Positions 35,395 to 44,646 are shown, counted from the stretch's first letter. The stretch: DNA of 44,646 nucleotides from Erysipelotrichaceae bacterium (GCA_017473335.1 JAFULN010000069.1:1-44646); one strand, 5' to 3'. Translations and numbers: made by a program. Notes: generated from the sequence alone by a model not told the origin.

Positions 35395-35998
35395 AATTCG
35401 CATCATTGGATTGGATACACCACAGTTTCCCTGTCGTCGTTACCAGTCCTTTTTTATTTATGATTTCATTGCTTAAACCAAGCACATCATCAGCAGTCAT
35501 ACGATATTGAGAAAGTGGATAAGAAAATCCTTCAAGTGTTACAACTGATTCTTCACGAGCAAAAAAAGAAATATATTTATAATTACCCTTTTCAATCTCA
35601 CAAGTCCCCTCATGTACCAAAAACACTTTATTGTATTTATCCATCAAAACACAATCATAATGATGTACAAGCTGAAAATTCACATAGGTATGATCGAAAC
35701 GTCCAGACATCGATGTCACTAATACTATTTCATCATATCCCTGTTTTTCTGCCCATTGTAAAGCTGCTTCAGAATCTGAAACATCTTTACGCGGATTTAA
35801 AATAGTCATATTTTTAATGCTGTTTTGAAGCAATTGTTTTTCACTGGAAGAGATTGAATCAAAGTCACCAATGGCAGCTTTCATTTCAATTCCATTTTTA
35901 AAACAAATCCAAGCCCCTTTATCAACACCAATTACATCACCATCAAAATCAGGCAAATAGGATGCATTTGTCAAAACACAGTAACACTTTTTTAGCAT
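35393..35998 (-). CDS. thiN: Thiamine diphosphokinase
   Basis: ThiN transfers pyrophosphate from ATP to thiamine. The 201-residue protein has the catalytic IGDFDSI, the substrate loop PRKDVSDSEAAL (usually KDxTD) and SGRFDHTYVN, plus the C-terminal beta domain ending in the GLVTTTGKLWCI strand. It overlaps rpe by 7 nt and is the last gene of the cluster. No thiamine riboswitch is visible, consistent with operon expression. Confidence 0.93.
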   Translation of the reverse strand: MLKKCYCVLTNASYLPDFDGDVIGVDKGAWICFKNGIEMKAAIGDFDSISSSEKQLLQNSIKNMTILNPRKDVSDSEAALQWAEKQGYDEIVLVTSMSGRFDHTYVNFQLVHHYDCVLMDKYNKVFLVHEGTCEIEKGNYKYISFFAREESVVTLEGFSYPLSQYRMTADDVLGLSNEIINKKGLVTTTGKLWCIQSNDAN

Positions 35999-36636
35999 AA
36001 GCTTTCACAGCGTTCTTTAATATCTCCGCCAAACACATAGCTTCCTGCCACAAGCACATCAACGCCTGATTCTTTACAAAGCTTTCCAGTTTCAGCATTA
36101 ATACCGCCGTCAACCTCAATCAGACAATTTAGTTTTCGTTCATCAATCCATTGTCTTAATGTACTGATTTTATTAAGTGCATTTGGATCAAACTTCTGTC
36201 CACCAAAACCAGGTTCTACAGACATGACAAGAACTAAATCCACTTCATTAATCAGTTCATCTAAAACACTGACAGATGTTTTAGGCTTGATAGAAATACC
36301 AGCTTTGCAGCCTTCATTATGAATCAGATGAATCAACTCTTTCATTTTTTCTACAGATTCAACTGCTTCATAATGAAACGTATACAAATCAGCACCAGCA
36401 TTGATAAAAACAGGTGCGTATTTCATAGGATCCGCAATCATAACATGTACATCCATCAAAAGACTGCTGCTTCTTTTCATAGCCTTAAGAATATCTGGCC
36501 CAAATGTCAGATTCGGCACAAAATGGCCATCCATCACATCAAAATGCATCCATTTAGCACAAGATGCCTCTAATGCTTCTACAGATTTCTTTGTATCACT
36601 AAAATCCATGGATAAAATTGAAGGTGCAATAATCAT
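35992..36636 (-). CDS. rpe: Ribulose-phosphate 3-epimerase
   Basis: It interconverts ribulose-5-phosphate and xylulose-5-phosphate. The 214-residue TIM-barrel protein has IAPSILSMDF at the start, HFDVMDGHFVPNLTFG (metal ligands), VMSVEPGFGGQKF and EVDGGINAETG. Its ATG overlaps the rsgA stop by one base. rsgA-rpe-thiN is a conserved Bacillota order. Confidence 0.96.
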   Translation of the reverse strand: MIIAPSILSMDFSDTKKSVEALEASCAKWMHFDVMDGHFVPNLTFGPDILKAMKRSSSLLMDVHVMIADPMKYAPVFINAGADLYTFHYEAVESVEKMKELIHLIHNEGCKAGISIKPKTSVSVLDELINEVDLVLVMSVEPGFGGQKFDPNALNKISTLRQWIDERKLNCLIEVDGGINAETGKLCKESGVDVLVAGSYVFGGDIKERCESLC

Positions 36637-37493
36637 CAGTATTTCTCCTTTCGATTCTGAATTAAATGAAGAACTTCTAAATAATGCTGATAACGAATGG
36701 AAGATATTGTCCCATCCTCAACAGCTTTTTTTACGCCGCATCCTGGTTCATTTTCATGAACACAGTCTCTAAATCTGCAGCTATCTGCCTTTTCAAATTC
36801 CTTGATGGCATCCTTTAAATCCTGCACGCTAAGTCTGTCAAAATCCAGTGAACTAAAACCTGGTGTATCTGCCACCCAGCCACCGCAGACTTCATGAAGC
36901 TCTGTATGTCTTGTCGTATGTTTTCCACGCCCCAGCGCCTTTGAAATGGATTGAGTTTTAATTTCAAAGTCAGGCTGATATGTATTGATTAGCGAAGATT
37001 TTCCTGCTCCGCTTTGTCCAGTCAATACTGTGATTTTCCCTCGAAGCAATTCTTTCAGTTCATTATTTTCTTCACCTTTCTTATGAAGAATAACCTGATA
37101 TCCACTATGACGATAGTCTTCAATCCAACAAAGCATCTGTTCACTCATTTCACAAACATCAACCTTTGTAATCACAAGAAAAGGCTGTATACCTGCATGC
37201 TGAATCAAAATCAAAAGACGATCCACCAGCTGACATGAAAAAACAGGATCCACCATCGACATAATAATCATTGCCTGATCTACATTCGCAATGCTTGGAC
37301 GAATCATTTGATTTTTTCTTGGTTCAATCCTTTGAATGCACATCTTGCCTTCCAGCTCTTCCAAAACGACAAAATCACCCACCACAGGAGACTGTTTTAA
37401 GCGCAGTTTGCCCATTGCAACAGCTTCATATCGTTTGCCTTCATATAGAACGGTATATTGATTGGATACAATTTTAATGACTCTACCTATCAT
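36636..37493 (-). CDS. rsgA: Ribosome small subunit-dependent GTPase RsgA
   Basis: RsgA is a late 30S assembly GTPase. The 285-residue protein has an N-terminal OB fold, then the circularly permuted G domain: G4 (ITKVD) comes before G1 (LTGQSGAGKSSL) and G3 (ADTPGFSS). A C-terminal zinc knuckle CRFRDCVHENEPGC follows. The permutation is diagnostic. It lies 7 nt after pknB. Confidence 0.96.
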   Translation of the reverse strand: MIGRVIKIVSNQYTVLYEGKRYEAVAMGKLRLKQSPVVGDFVVLEELEGKMCIQRIEPRKNQMIRPSIANVDQAMIIMSMVDPVFSCQLVDRLLILIQHAGIQPFLVITKVDVCEMSEQMLCWIEDYRHSGYQVILHKKGEENNELKELLRGKITVLTGQSGAGKSSLINTYQPDFEIKTQSISKALGRGKHTTRHTELHEVCGGWVADTPGFSSLDFDRLSVQDLKDAIKEFEKADSCRFRDCVHENEPGCGVKKAVEDGTISSIRYQHYLEVLHLIQNRKEKY

Positions 37494-37500
37494 GTTTCAC

Positions 37501-39201
37501 CTAGTAATAATACAGCGTAATATACGCCCCTTCTTCCTGAGTATAGCTTGTGCCTGTATTTGGAGAAACAGAAACAACAACATCATAAACCACATTGCTC
37601 AGCTGCCCTTCTTCTACAACTGGGGCATCCAATCGACTTAAAATAACCTGAGCACCCATGTTTTCCAGCATCTGACGCGCTTCATCAATATTCATATTCA
37701 GCACAGAATGAGGAATAACAAGTGTCGTATACTGTGAAATCACAAGACGCATATCATAACTCTTCCCTGGCGCAAACTTGGCCTGTGGTTCCAGAAGTTC
37801 CTGACGCAGAACGGTTCCAGCAGGCTCATCACTTTCTTCAGATGTGACAAGCACACGAATATTATCATAATCATTTGAAATCTCTTTTTTCGCCTGATTG
37901 ATATTCATGCCAATATAATCATTCATTACAAGATATGTACCGCTGCTGACTTTCAAACGTACATGAGAACCTTTTTCAAGTACAGTTCCTTCTGCAGGAA
38001 TCGTTTCAATAATTTCTCCTTCTGGAATGTTGTCAGTCAGCTCATAGGTAATGTTAGAGGTATTTAACTGAAGTCCAGCTTCCAGCACTAACGTTTCGCA
38101 CTCTTTCACACTCATAGAGACACATCCAGGCACTGAAGCCGTTTTACTTGCAGAATTAAAGCCATTTGTCAAAAACAGCATTGCCGCAATCGCACCAGCT
38201 GATAACACAAGCAGTGCCAGAATTAGCAAGGTATATCCCGCAGTTTTTGCAGCACTTCCCTTTTTCTTTGGTTTTGACTTTGAAGTGTTTGTTTTCTTTT
38301 CTGTATCTTTCAAGGAATCCATCACAAGTGTTCCTTGACTTTTTTCTTCAACTTCTGCAAACACTATTTTTTCTTCATCTTTACGAACCGAAGAAAGACA
38401 AGTCGATAAATCCTGAAGCATTTCCAGGCAGCTTCTGTAACGATGTTCCTTTCGTTTAGCACATGCCTTTAAAATCATGTTTTCAACACTTTGCGGCACA
38501 TCATAAATCATACTACGAATCGAAGGCATTTCTTCTCGAATATGTTTTAATGCAACTTGAACAGGCTGATCTGCAGTAAATGGAACCTGACCACTCAGCA
38601 GTTCAAAAAAGACAATACCCAAAGCATAGATATCACTTTGATAAGACGCCTGTTCACCCTTTGCAAGTTCAGGAGCTAAATAATGAACAGAACCCATTAC
38701 CGAATCATTCTGAGTCAGCTGAAGTGCATCATGCGCAAGCGCAATCCCAAAGTCCACCATTTTAATCGTTCCATCATCTTTCACAAGAACATTCTGAGGT
38801 TTGATATCACGATGAATAATCCCTCGCTTATGTGCTTCATAGGTTGCAGAAACCAGCTGTTTCATCATACCTACAGCTTCTTCAATACCGATTGCACCAC
38901 GCAAATGAATCAATTGTTTCAATGTTTTACCACGAATGTATTCCATCACAATATAGTGTGACCCTTCATCTTCACCTACATCATAGATTTCAACAATATT
39001 TGGATGAATCAATGCACAGGATGCCTGTGCTTCACGTTGAAAACGAAGCAGTGCTACTGGATCGCTGCTCAACTCCCCGCGAAGTATTTTTACAGCCACT
39101 TCACGATTTAATAATGTATCCATCGCTACATAAACATCAGCCATGCCGCCGCTGCCAATATGCTTGACAATCATGTAACGGTTCGCAATCATCTTGTTCA
39201 T
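37501..39201 (-). CDS. pknB: Membrane Ser/Thr protein kinase with PASTA repeats
   Basis: This is a PrkC/PknB/StkP-type kinase. The 566-residue protein has a kinase domain with glycine loop GSGGMADVYVA (16-26), Lys38, HRDIKPQN (130-137) and DFG (150-152), a lysine-rich juxtamembrane segment, one membrane helix (~321-345) and about three PASTA repeats (355-566), the last ending YTQEEGAYITLYYY. PASTA domains sense muropeptides or lipid II; in spore formers they can trigger germination. Its start overlaps the prpC stop (ATGA), so kinase and phosphatase are co-translated. Confidence 0.95.
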   Translation of the reverse strand: MNKMIANRYMIVKHIGSGGMADVYVAMDTLLNREVAVKILRGELSSDPVALLRFQREAQASCALIHPNIVEIYDVGEDEGSHYIVMEYIRGKTLKQLIHLRGAIGIEEAVGMMKQLVSATYEAHKRGIIHRDIKPQNVLVKDDGTIKMVDFGIALAHDALQLTQNDSVMGSVHYLAPELAKGEQASYQSDIYALGIVFFELLSGQVPFTADQPVQVALKHIREEMPSIRSMIYDVPQSVENMILKACAKRKEHRYRSCLEMLQDLSTCLSSVRKDEEKIVFAEVEEKSQGTLVMDSLKDTEKKTNTSKSKPKKKGSAAKTAGYTLLILALLVLSAGAIAAMLFLTNGFNSASKTASVPGCVSMSVKECETLVLEAGLQLNTSNITYELTDNIPEGEIIETIPAEGTVLEKGSHVRLKVSSGTYLVMNDYIGMNINQAKKEISNDYDNIRVLVTSEESDEPAGTVLRQELLEPQAKFAPGKSYDMRLVISQYTTLVIPHSVLNMNIDEARQMLENMGAQVILSRLDAPVVEEGQLSNVVYDVVVSVSPNTGTSYTQEEGAYITLYYY

Positions 39202-39944
39202 GCCTCATTTTCCTCCATCTTAATTAAAAGTATTGTAATGTTATCAAGACCCCCTGCCAAAAGAGAAAGCTCCATCAAACGATGCTGCTTCTTTTTTGCA
39301 TCCAAACGTGAGTCTTTCAGTACCTTTTCAATCACATTGTCTTCCACATAGCCATGCAGACCATCACTGCACAAAAGGAAATAATCCACTGCATCTGTAA
39401 CATGAAGCACATCATATCTAGCCTCATTCCAAACACCAAGTGCATTAGTAATATAATGACGGCGAACATGATTTTTCGCCTCTTCTTCTGTAATTTCTTT
39501 CTTTTTCAGCATTTCCTGAACCAGTGTATGGTCTTCAGAAAGCTGTACAAAATGTCCATTTTCAAACAAAGCATAACAGCGTGAATCACCAATATTGATA
39601 ACATAATTTCCTATACTTGTCAGCATCAGTGCTACCATGGTCGTCCCCATTCCCTGATACTCACGCTTTGTCGTGGACAGTGTAAAGATTTCATCATTTG
39701 CCTTGCGAATATGTACTTTCAGCCAGCTTAATAAATCAGCTTCATTCAGAAATCCGCGATTTTCACTAAATACTGTACTAAAATAACGTACTGCGCAGCT
39801 GGACGCTACATCTCCGCCTTTAGATCCGCCAATACCGTCACAAACCACGCAGAAAAGGTCACCGCATTCATTCGCTGCGATGACATAACTATCCTGATTG
39901 GTTTTTCTGACTAAGCCTTTGTCAGTGGATCCATAAGTCTTCAT
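39198..39944 (-). CDS. prpC: PP2C-family Ser/Thr phosphatase (Stp/PrpC)
   Basis: It dephosphorylates targets of the neighbouring PASTA kinase. The 248-residue protein has the PP2C motifs STDKGLVRKTNQDSY, VVCDGIGGSKGGDVAS, GDSRCYALFENG and LLCSDGLHGYV with the metal-binding aspartates. I choose the ATG at 39944, 6 nt after GGGAGG; it overlaps the rlmN stop as ATGA. An in-frame start 13 codons upstream lies within rlmN. Confidence 0.95.
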   Translation of the reverse strand: MKTYGSTDKGLVRKTNQDSYVIAANECGDLFCVVCDGIGGSKGGDVASSCAVRYFSTVFSENRGFLNEADLLSWLKVHIRKANDEIFTLSTTKREYQGMGTTMVALMLTSIGNYVINIGDSRCYALFENGHFVQLSEDHTLVQEMLKKKEITEEEAKNHVRRHYITNALGVWNEARYDVLHVTDAVDYFLLCSDGLHGYVEDNVIEKVLKDSRLDAKKKQHRLMELSLLAGGLDNITILLIKMEENEA

Positions 39945-40981
39945 GAAAGTCCTCCCTGACGTTTTGCACGAAGCTGCCCACATGCTGCATCAATATCATC
40001 ACCATGTTTTGCACGAAGCGTAGCTTTTACATGATTTTTCATCAATGCATCATAAAACTTCATGGCAGTTTTCATATCTGTGGACTGAAATCCATGTTCA
40101 TCCACGGCATTGTATGGAATCAAATTAACATAAGCATTCATTCCATGAATTAAAGAAGCTAATTTCTGTGCATGTTCCACAGAATCATTCACTCCTCTTA
40201 ATAAGATGTACTCAAATGTTAATCGTCGATTGTTTTCTCCACTGTATTTTTTCAGCGCATCCATTAAAACTTCAATCGGATATGCATGATTTACCGGCAT
40301 CAGCTGATTTCTAAGTTCATTGGTTGGTGCATGAAGGGAAATCGCAAGATTGTACTGAACATGTTCAGAAGCAAAACGATGAATCATAGGTACTAAACCA
40401 CATGTTGAAATTGTAATATGACGAGCACCAATTGCTAATCCTTTATCATGATTAACAGTACGACAGAAATTCATCACATTGTCATAATTATCGAACGGTT
40501 CTCCTGTTCCCATAATCACTACATGAGATAATCGTTCTCCCTCAGCATCAAGCTCTTTCTGTACGCTCATCACCTGTGCAACAATTTCCCCGCTTGTGCA
40601 GTCACGCTGTTTTTTCAGCAAACCAGATGCACAGAACTTGCATCCCATGTTACAGCCAACCTGGGAAGTTACACATAAGCTCTTTCCATAATCAAAATGC
40701 ATCAGCACTGACTCTACCAGAGCACCATCCGCTAAACGAAACAAATATTTCGCTGTTTTATCTTTAGAAACCTGCTTTTCTACAACTTCAAGCGGATTGA
40801 TCACAAATTCACTTTTTAATTCTTCCAAAAAAGCGTGAGAAATATCACTCATTTCATCAAAAGAAGTGACACGCTTCTGATACAGCCATGAAAAAATCTG
40901 TCCAGCGCGATATTTCTTTTGTCCTTTTTGAAGCATCAGCTCTTCCAGCTGTGCATAACTGTAATCATAAATTGTTTTCAT
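39941..40981 (-). CDS. rlmN: 23S rRNA/tRNA adenine-C2 methyltransferase RlmN
   Basis: RlmN is a radical-SAM enzyme that makes m2A2503 in 23S rRNA and m2A37 in some tRNAs. The 346-residue protein has CNMGCKFC (Cys110, Cys114, Cys117), GTGEPFDNYDNVM and the C-terminal resolving cysteine Cys334 (DAACGQLR). It overlaps prpC by 4 nt. The length is normal. Confidence 0.96.
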   Translation of the reverse strand: MKTIYDYSYAQLEELMLQKGQKKYRAGQIFSWLYQKRVTSFDEMSDISHAFLEELKSEFVINPLEVVEKQVSKDKTAKYLFRLADGALVESVLMHFDYGKSLCVTSQVGCNMGCKFCASGLLKKQRDCTSGEIVAQVMSVQKELDAEGERLSHVVIMGTGEPFDNYDNVMNFCRTVNHDKGLAIGARHITISTCGLVPMIHRFASEHVQYNLAISLHAPTNELRNQLMPVNHAYPIEVLMDALKKYSGENNRRLTFEYILLRGVNDSVEHAQKLASLIHGMNAYVNLIPYNAVDEHGFQSTDMKTAMKFYDALMKNHVKATLRAKHGDDIDAACGQLRAKRQGGLS

Positions 40982-41009
40982 TTTCTCACCAGCTAATATT
41001 CTACCATTT

Positions 41010-42236
41010 CTATTTCGTTTTTAAAAGCTTTGCCATATAAAATCCATCCCAGTCTCCTTCAAATGGGAAACAAGTTTCTTCTGAAACAAGTTCATATTCA
41101 GGATGACGCTCTATAAATGCCTTGATTTGTTTGGAATTCTCTTTCTGATTGAGCGTACAGGTACTGTAAACCATCGTGCCCCCTTTTTTTAGCAAGCTGC
41201 TGCAGCTATCTAATATTTCTTTTTGGATACGCACTATTTCATCCAGATTTGATGGTGTCAGCGTAAAGACAATCTCTGGTTTCTGACGCAAAGTACCCAA
41301 ACCCGAACATGGAACATCCAGAAGCATACGATCAAAACTTTCTGCTTCAAACACTTCATGAGCCTTTGTACTGTCCATTTCTTGTGTCATAACATTTGTA
41401 ATACCTAGACGACTGCATGCTTCCTGCACTAAGCTTAATCGACTGTCATACAAGTCACAAGCCACTACTTTTCCAGTGTTTTGCATCAATGCAGCCATTA
41501 AAGTTGTCTTACCACCAGGAGCACTGCAGGCATCTAACACTATATCATCCCTTTGTACATCAAGATAACGAGCTGCTTTTTGAGATGACAAGTCCTGAAT
41601 CACTGCTTTCCCTGAGCTAAACCATTCACTGTGCACCAAATTCCCATCATAAACAAATGCCAGATCATCAATAAAAGTAATACGCTCATCTTTCATCAAT
41701 TCATCTTTTTTTGCTTTCAAAGGATTAATACGAGCTGTCATGGAGGATTCGTTAAGTGTACTTTCTGCAATTTTTATCATGAATTCTTCACTATATTGTT
41801 TCTTCCATAAATTCAAAATCCATTCAGGAACTGAACAATTCACAGATGTGCGCTGTACAATATCTGATGCTTCCGAAAGAATCAAAGGTTTTCCCTGACA
41901 TTTTCTTAAAACTGCATTCACAAACCCTTTCTCATGTTTTGAAGCTAAAGACACTGTTTCATCAATCACTGCATAATCAGGAATACGGTCCATATACAGC
42001 AGCTGATAAACACCCAGATTCAATAAAACTTCTGTCTTTTTAGATACTTTTTTTGTGACATATTGACTCCACTGCAGTTTTAAAAGCTCCCAGTTTCTAA
42101 GAACCCCGTACACAAGTGCAGAAACCAGTGCCATATCTTTTCCATCCAGATGATGGATTTGTTTCATACTAAGTGAAGCATAAGCACCATTCTGCATGAC
42201 ATCGTTTAATACTTGATAAGCTGTTTTTCTAGGCAT
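41010..42236 (-). CDS. rsmB: 16S rRNA (cytosine(967)-C5)-methyltransferase RsmB
   Basis: The 408-residue RsmB has an N-terminal NusB-like RNA-binding domain (AYQVLNDVMQNGAYASLSM...LLYMDRIPDYAVIDETV) and a SAM-dependent methyltransferase domain with LDACSAPGGKTT and the catalytic cysteines in DVPCSGLG and STCTL. It is preceded closely by priA. In many Bacillota def and fmt separate priA and rsmB; here nothing does. Confidence 0.95.
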   Translation of the reverse strand: MPRKTAYQVLNDVMQNGAYASLSMKQIHHLDGKDMALVSALVYGVLRNWELLKLQWSQYVTKKVSKKTEVLLNLGVYQLLYMDRIPDYAVIDETVSLASKHEKGFVNAVLRKCQGKPLILSEASDIVQRTSVNCSVPEWILNLWKKQYSEEFMIKIAESTLNESSMTARINPLKAKKDELMKDERITFIDDLAFVYDGNLVHSEWFSSGKAVIQDLSSQKAARYLDVQRDDIVLDACSAPGGKTTLMAALMQNTGKVVACDLYDSRLSLVQEACSRLGITNVMTQEMDSTKAHEVFEAESFDRMLLDVPCSGLGTLRQKPEIVFTLTPSNLDEIVRIQKEILDSCSSLLKKGGTMVYSTCTLNQKENSKQIKAFIERHPEYELVSEETCFPFEGDWDGFYMAKLLKTK

Positions 42237-42248
42237 GAGATTCTCCTT

Positions 42249-44423
42249 CTAGTCTAAATGCTGCGGATTTACATCCACACTTAAACTGCTTCTTTTTTTA
42301 TTGCTTCGATGAAGCTCTACTGCATGACGTACAGCTTCTTTCATTTTCAGAAAATCCTTTCCTTTACACAGAATTCTTATGCGATGACGATCTTGAATAC
42401 GAGTAAGTTCACTCGGACCTAAAACCTTAAAAATATTTTCTTTTCTAAGTACTGATGCAAAGCTTAACGCATCATTTCTCGCAACAGATTCAGACATATC
42501 TGAAAACACAATCGAAATCAGATAGGTATACGGAGGATTTTGTGTAAGTCTGCGATACTCCATTTCTTTTTGAAAGAACGTTAAAAAATCATTGCTTGCC
42601 CCAGTAGTAATTGCATAATGATGTGGATCAAAAGCCTGCAAAACAACCTCACCCTTCTTTTCAGATCTTCCACTTCTTCCAGAAGCCTGAACAATCAAAT
42701 GAAAGGTTGTCTCTACTGAGCGAAAATCTGTGTGATTTAAACCAGCATCCGCATTCACAACACCTACCAGTGTTACATCCGGATAATCAAGTCCTTTCGC
42801 AATCATCTGTGTACCAATTAATATCTGTGCTTCCTTGCGTCCAAAGGCATCCAAGAGTTTTTGATGGGCATTCTTTTTGGAAGTTGTATCTGCATCCATA
42901 CGTATAGTAACAACCCCTGGAAATGATTTCTGTACTTCTTCTTCAAGTTTCTGTGTACCAAAGCCAGGTAAAATCCAATGTGTTCCCTTACACTTAGGAC
43001 AGATACGAATCAAAGGCTTTACAGCACCACATACATGACATTTTAAACAATTGTCCTGTTTATGATAGCTCAATGCTACATCACAATGTTCACACATCAG
43101 CACTTCTCCACAATCAGCACATTTTAATACTGGTGAATAACCTCTTCGATTCAACAGTAAAATCACCTGTTCCCCTTTAGAAAGACGATCATTAATTTTC
43201 TCTTTCAAAAGATCAGTCAGCATATAGCTTTGGCCTTTTCTCATTGCTTCTTTTGTAGAAACACAAATTACTTCAGGAAGAGAATGATTGATTCTTTCAG
43301 ACAATGTGACAAGTCCATAGACATTTTTTACTGCTCGTGCATAGGAATCTAAAGACGGCGTCGCACTTCCTAATATGACTTTGCAGCCATGCATCATAGC
43401 GCGCTGTATACAGATATCACGACAATGATACTGAGGTACAGAATCCTGTTTATAGCTTTGATCATGTTCCTCATCCATCACAATCAATCCCAGATGATCA
43501 AAAGGCATAAAAACAGCTGAACGTGTTCCTACCACAACATGTACCTGATGATGACGTATCAGCTGATACTGTTCATACTTTTCCTGATCATTCAATCCAG
43601 AATGATAGATTGCCACATCTGATCCAAAGCGCTCTTTCACACGCTGAACCATCTGAGGCGTCAAAGAAATCTCAGGAACTAAAATCAATACCTGTTTGTT
43701 TTTCTGAATGACTTCACGCGCCATCTGCAGATAAATCTCTGTTTTTCCTGAACCCGTTACACCATGAAGCAGTACAACATTCTGCTTGCATTTTTCAATT
43801 TCTTTTTTTGCGCGCTTCTGCTCCTTTGTAAGCACCAAATCAGCTTTCATTTCAACCATTTCTTGTTTTGCAGAAGCCTCTTTCTCAAAATGAATCACTA
43901 AATTTAAATCTTCCAGTTTTTTAGATACACTTTTAAACTCAGATCTCCACTGAGTCAAACTCATTTCCTGATGTTTTTTCAAAAATAGATAAGCCACATT
44001 TTGCTTAGGTGTCAATCTAACAGGCTGTACATCACTGACTTTAACCCAGGTTTCCATTTTTATTGTCTTATGATGAGAGGAAGGCTTTATTTTAGAAGGA
44101 AGCATTGCCTGAAAACAGCTAATCACTGGAGATATTGTTTCTTTCGCCATCCAAAACGCAAGATTTCTAAGCTCATCTGTCACTAGACTTTCCTGATCGA
44201 TAATATCATCAATCTTCTTTACACTGAATCCTAGGCGCTTTGAAAGCTGCTGAATTGTTTCATCACTTCTTTCAACTGAATCCACAAATCCAACAATGTT
44301 CCTGCCATTAAAATTAATAAGAACACGTTTTCCTGCACACAACGAATCATCATCACTGACATATGTATAAGTCTGATCCAGTTTTAAATTTGCATGTTCA
44401 ATCCATACCTGTGCAATTACCAT
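42249..44423 (-). CDS. priA: Primosomal replication protein N' (PriA helicase)
   Basis: PriA restarts collapsed replication forks. The 724-residue protein has the N-terminal 3'-OH binding domain (VIAQVWIEHANLKLDQTYTY), Walker A HGVTGSGKTE, Walker B VMDEEHD and a zinc-binding region of eight cysteines (CADC, CEHC, CLKCHVC, CPKC). I choose the ATG at 44423, 7 nt after GAGGAG; an ATG two codons upstream is too close to it. It heads the priA-rsmB-rlmN-prpC-pknB-rsgA-rpe-thiN cluster. A TATGATAAAAT stretch upstream is a possible -10 without a good -35. Confidence 0.95.
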   Translation of the reverse strand: MVIAQVWIEHANLKLDQTYTYVSDDDSLCAGKRVLINFNGRNIVGFVDSVERSDETIQQLSKRLGFSVKKIDDIIDQESLVTDELRNLAFWMAKETISPVISCFQAMLPSKIKPSSHHKTIKMETWVKVSDVQPVRLTPKQNVAYLFLKKHQEMSLTQWRSEFKSVSKKLEDLNLVIHFEKEASAKQEMVEMKADLVLTKEQKRAKKEIEKCKQNVVLLHGVTGSGKTEIYLQMAREVIQKNKQVLILVPEISLTPQMVQRVKERFGSDVAIYHSGLNDQEKYEQYQLIRHHQVHVVVGTRSAVFMPFDHLGLIVMDEEHDQSYKQDSVPQYHCRDICIQRAMMHGCKVILGSATPSLDSYARAVKNVYGLVTLSERINHSLPEVICVSTKEAMRKGQSYMLTDLLKEKINDRLSKGEQVILLLNRRGYSPVLKCADCGEVLMCEHCDVALSYHKQDNCLKCHVCGAVKPLIRICPKCKGTHWILPGFGTQKLEEEVQKSFPGVVTIRMDADTTSKKNAHQKLLDAFGRKEAQILIGTQMIAKGLDYPDVTLVGVVNADAGLNHTDFRSVETTFHLIVQASGRSGRSEKKGEVVLQAFDPHHYAITTGASNDFLTFFQKEMEYRRLTQNPPYTYLISIVFSDMSESVARNDALSFASVLRKENIFKVLGPSELTRIQDRHRIRILCKGKDFLKMKEAVRHAVELHRSNKKRSSLSVDVNPQHLD

Positions 44424-44535
44424 ACGCATTCTCCTCTATCTTTGAGTATTTTATCATAGATTTCACCTAAAATCACTTCTCGCAAACAGAAAAGGAGCAT
44501 CTGCTCAATGTCATTAAGTTAAGATGACCAAAATT

Positions 44536-44580
44536 AAAGAGAAGGCTGATCAAATGGTGAGTTACCTTCTCTTTTTAATT
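44536..44580. terminator. Strong hairpin terminator at the right edge
   Basis: Stem AAAGAGAAGG (44536-44545) / CCTTCTCTTT (44565-44574) with T on both strands. No plus-strand gene ends here, so it may terminate a minus-strand gene beyond the window, or simply insulate priA. Confidence 0.55.
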
Positions 44581-44597
44581 TGGAGACAAGACTAAAA

Positions 44598-44631
44598 CTG
44601 CAGTGCACACTGCAGCGTTTTGGTATATAAT
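44598..44631 (+). promoter_or_regulatory. Possible promoter with palindromic operator at the right edge
   Basis: A perfect inverted repeat CTGCAGTG / CACTGCAG with a 2-nt centre (44598-44615) lies 10 nt before a perfect TATAAT (44626-44631). No good -35 is seen; the palindrome occupies that position. It would drive a plus-strand gene outside the window. Confidence 0.4.
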
Positions 44632-44646
44632 GAAATCGTTAATCGA

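Noticed and set aside
44490-44520. GAGCA/TGCTC hairpin followed by TTTT on the minus strand
   Set aside because: The stem is only 4-5 bp with a 2-4 nt loop; too weak to call as a terminator.
1-44646. CRISPR arrays, insertion sequences, prophage genes, tRNA or rRNA genes
   Set aside because: I looked for direct repeats, transposase motifs and tRNA-like folds and saw none that I can support; nearly all sequence is explained by housekeeping genes.

Overview
The window looks like a chromosomal segment of a low-GC, spore-forming Bacillota, most likely a gut member of the Erysipelotrichia. The evidence is the AT-rich sequence, strong AGGAGG-type ribosome binding sites, and Gram-positive gene orders: rpsT/gpr-spoIIP-yqxA-lepA, glyS-dnaG-rpoD-trmK, and priA-rsmB-rlmN-prpC-pknB-rsgA-rpe-thiN next to divergent rpmB. 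True sporulation genes (gpr, spoIIP, yqfC, yqfD) are present. The class assignment is inference. Almost everything is on the minus strand; only rpsT, a Na/Pi cotransporter, an LTA-synthase-like gene and rpmB are on the plus strand.

Layout. 1-2.2 kb: a partial DUF362 gene and a GntR(YtrA-like)-ABC ATPase-ABC permease operon with a 20-bp palindrome over its -10. 2.26-7.4 kb: gpr, spoIIP, a YqxA-like gene, fmt, an unknown 104-aa gene translationally coupled to fmt, and lepA. 7.5-15.7 kb: rpsT, then (reading leftward) ybeY-dgkA-cdd-era-recO-glyS-dnaG-rpoD-trmK. 15.9-17.6 kb: a Na/Pi cotransporter with a PhoU-like tail, preceded by four PHO-box-like repeats. 17.65-23.6 kb: rsmE-mtaB-murE, rpsU, yqfC-yqfD-phoH. 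23.7-27.2 kb: LtaS-like sulfatase and a CorC-type membrane protein with a long structured leader. 27.2-30.1 kb: metNIQ under a T-box leader. 30.2-35 kb: ftsA-ftsZ, a PHP phosphatase and two zinc-ribbon membrane proteins of unknown role. 35-44.4 kb: rpmB and the priA-to-thiN translation, signalling and repair cluster.

Functional themes are translation and rRNA/tRNA modification (lepA, fmt, rpsT, rpsU, rpmB, glyS, trmK, mtaB, rsmE, ybeY, rlmN, rsmB, era, rsgA), replication and repair (dnaG, recO, priA), cell envelope and division (murE, ftsA, ftsZ, ltaS-like, dgkA, prpC/pknB), nutrient uptake (phosphate, methionine) and sporulation.

I found no CRISPR array, insertion sequence, prophage, tRNA or rRNA gene, and no convincing wholly new multi-gene system. 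The points most worth a second look are regulatory: the PHO-box repeats at 15843-15881, the unassigned leader at 26976-27162, the Met-type T-box at 29809-30085, and overlapping divergent promoters at 7453-7508. Among proteins, the least explained are the two zinc-ribbon proteins (30179-31820) and the fmt-coupled protein (4161-4475).
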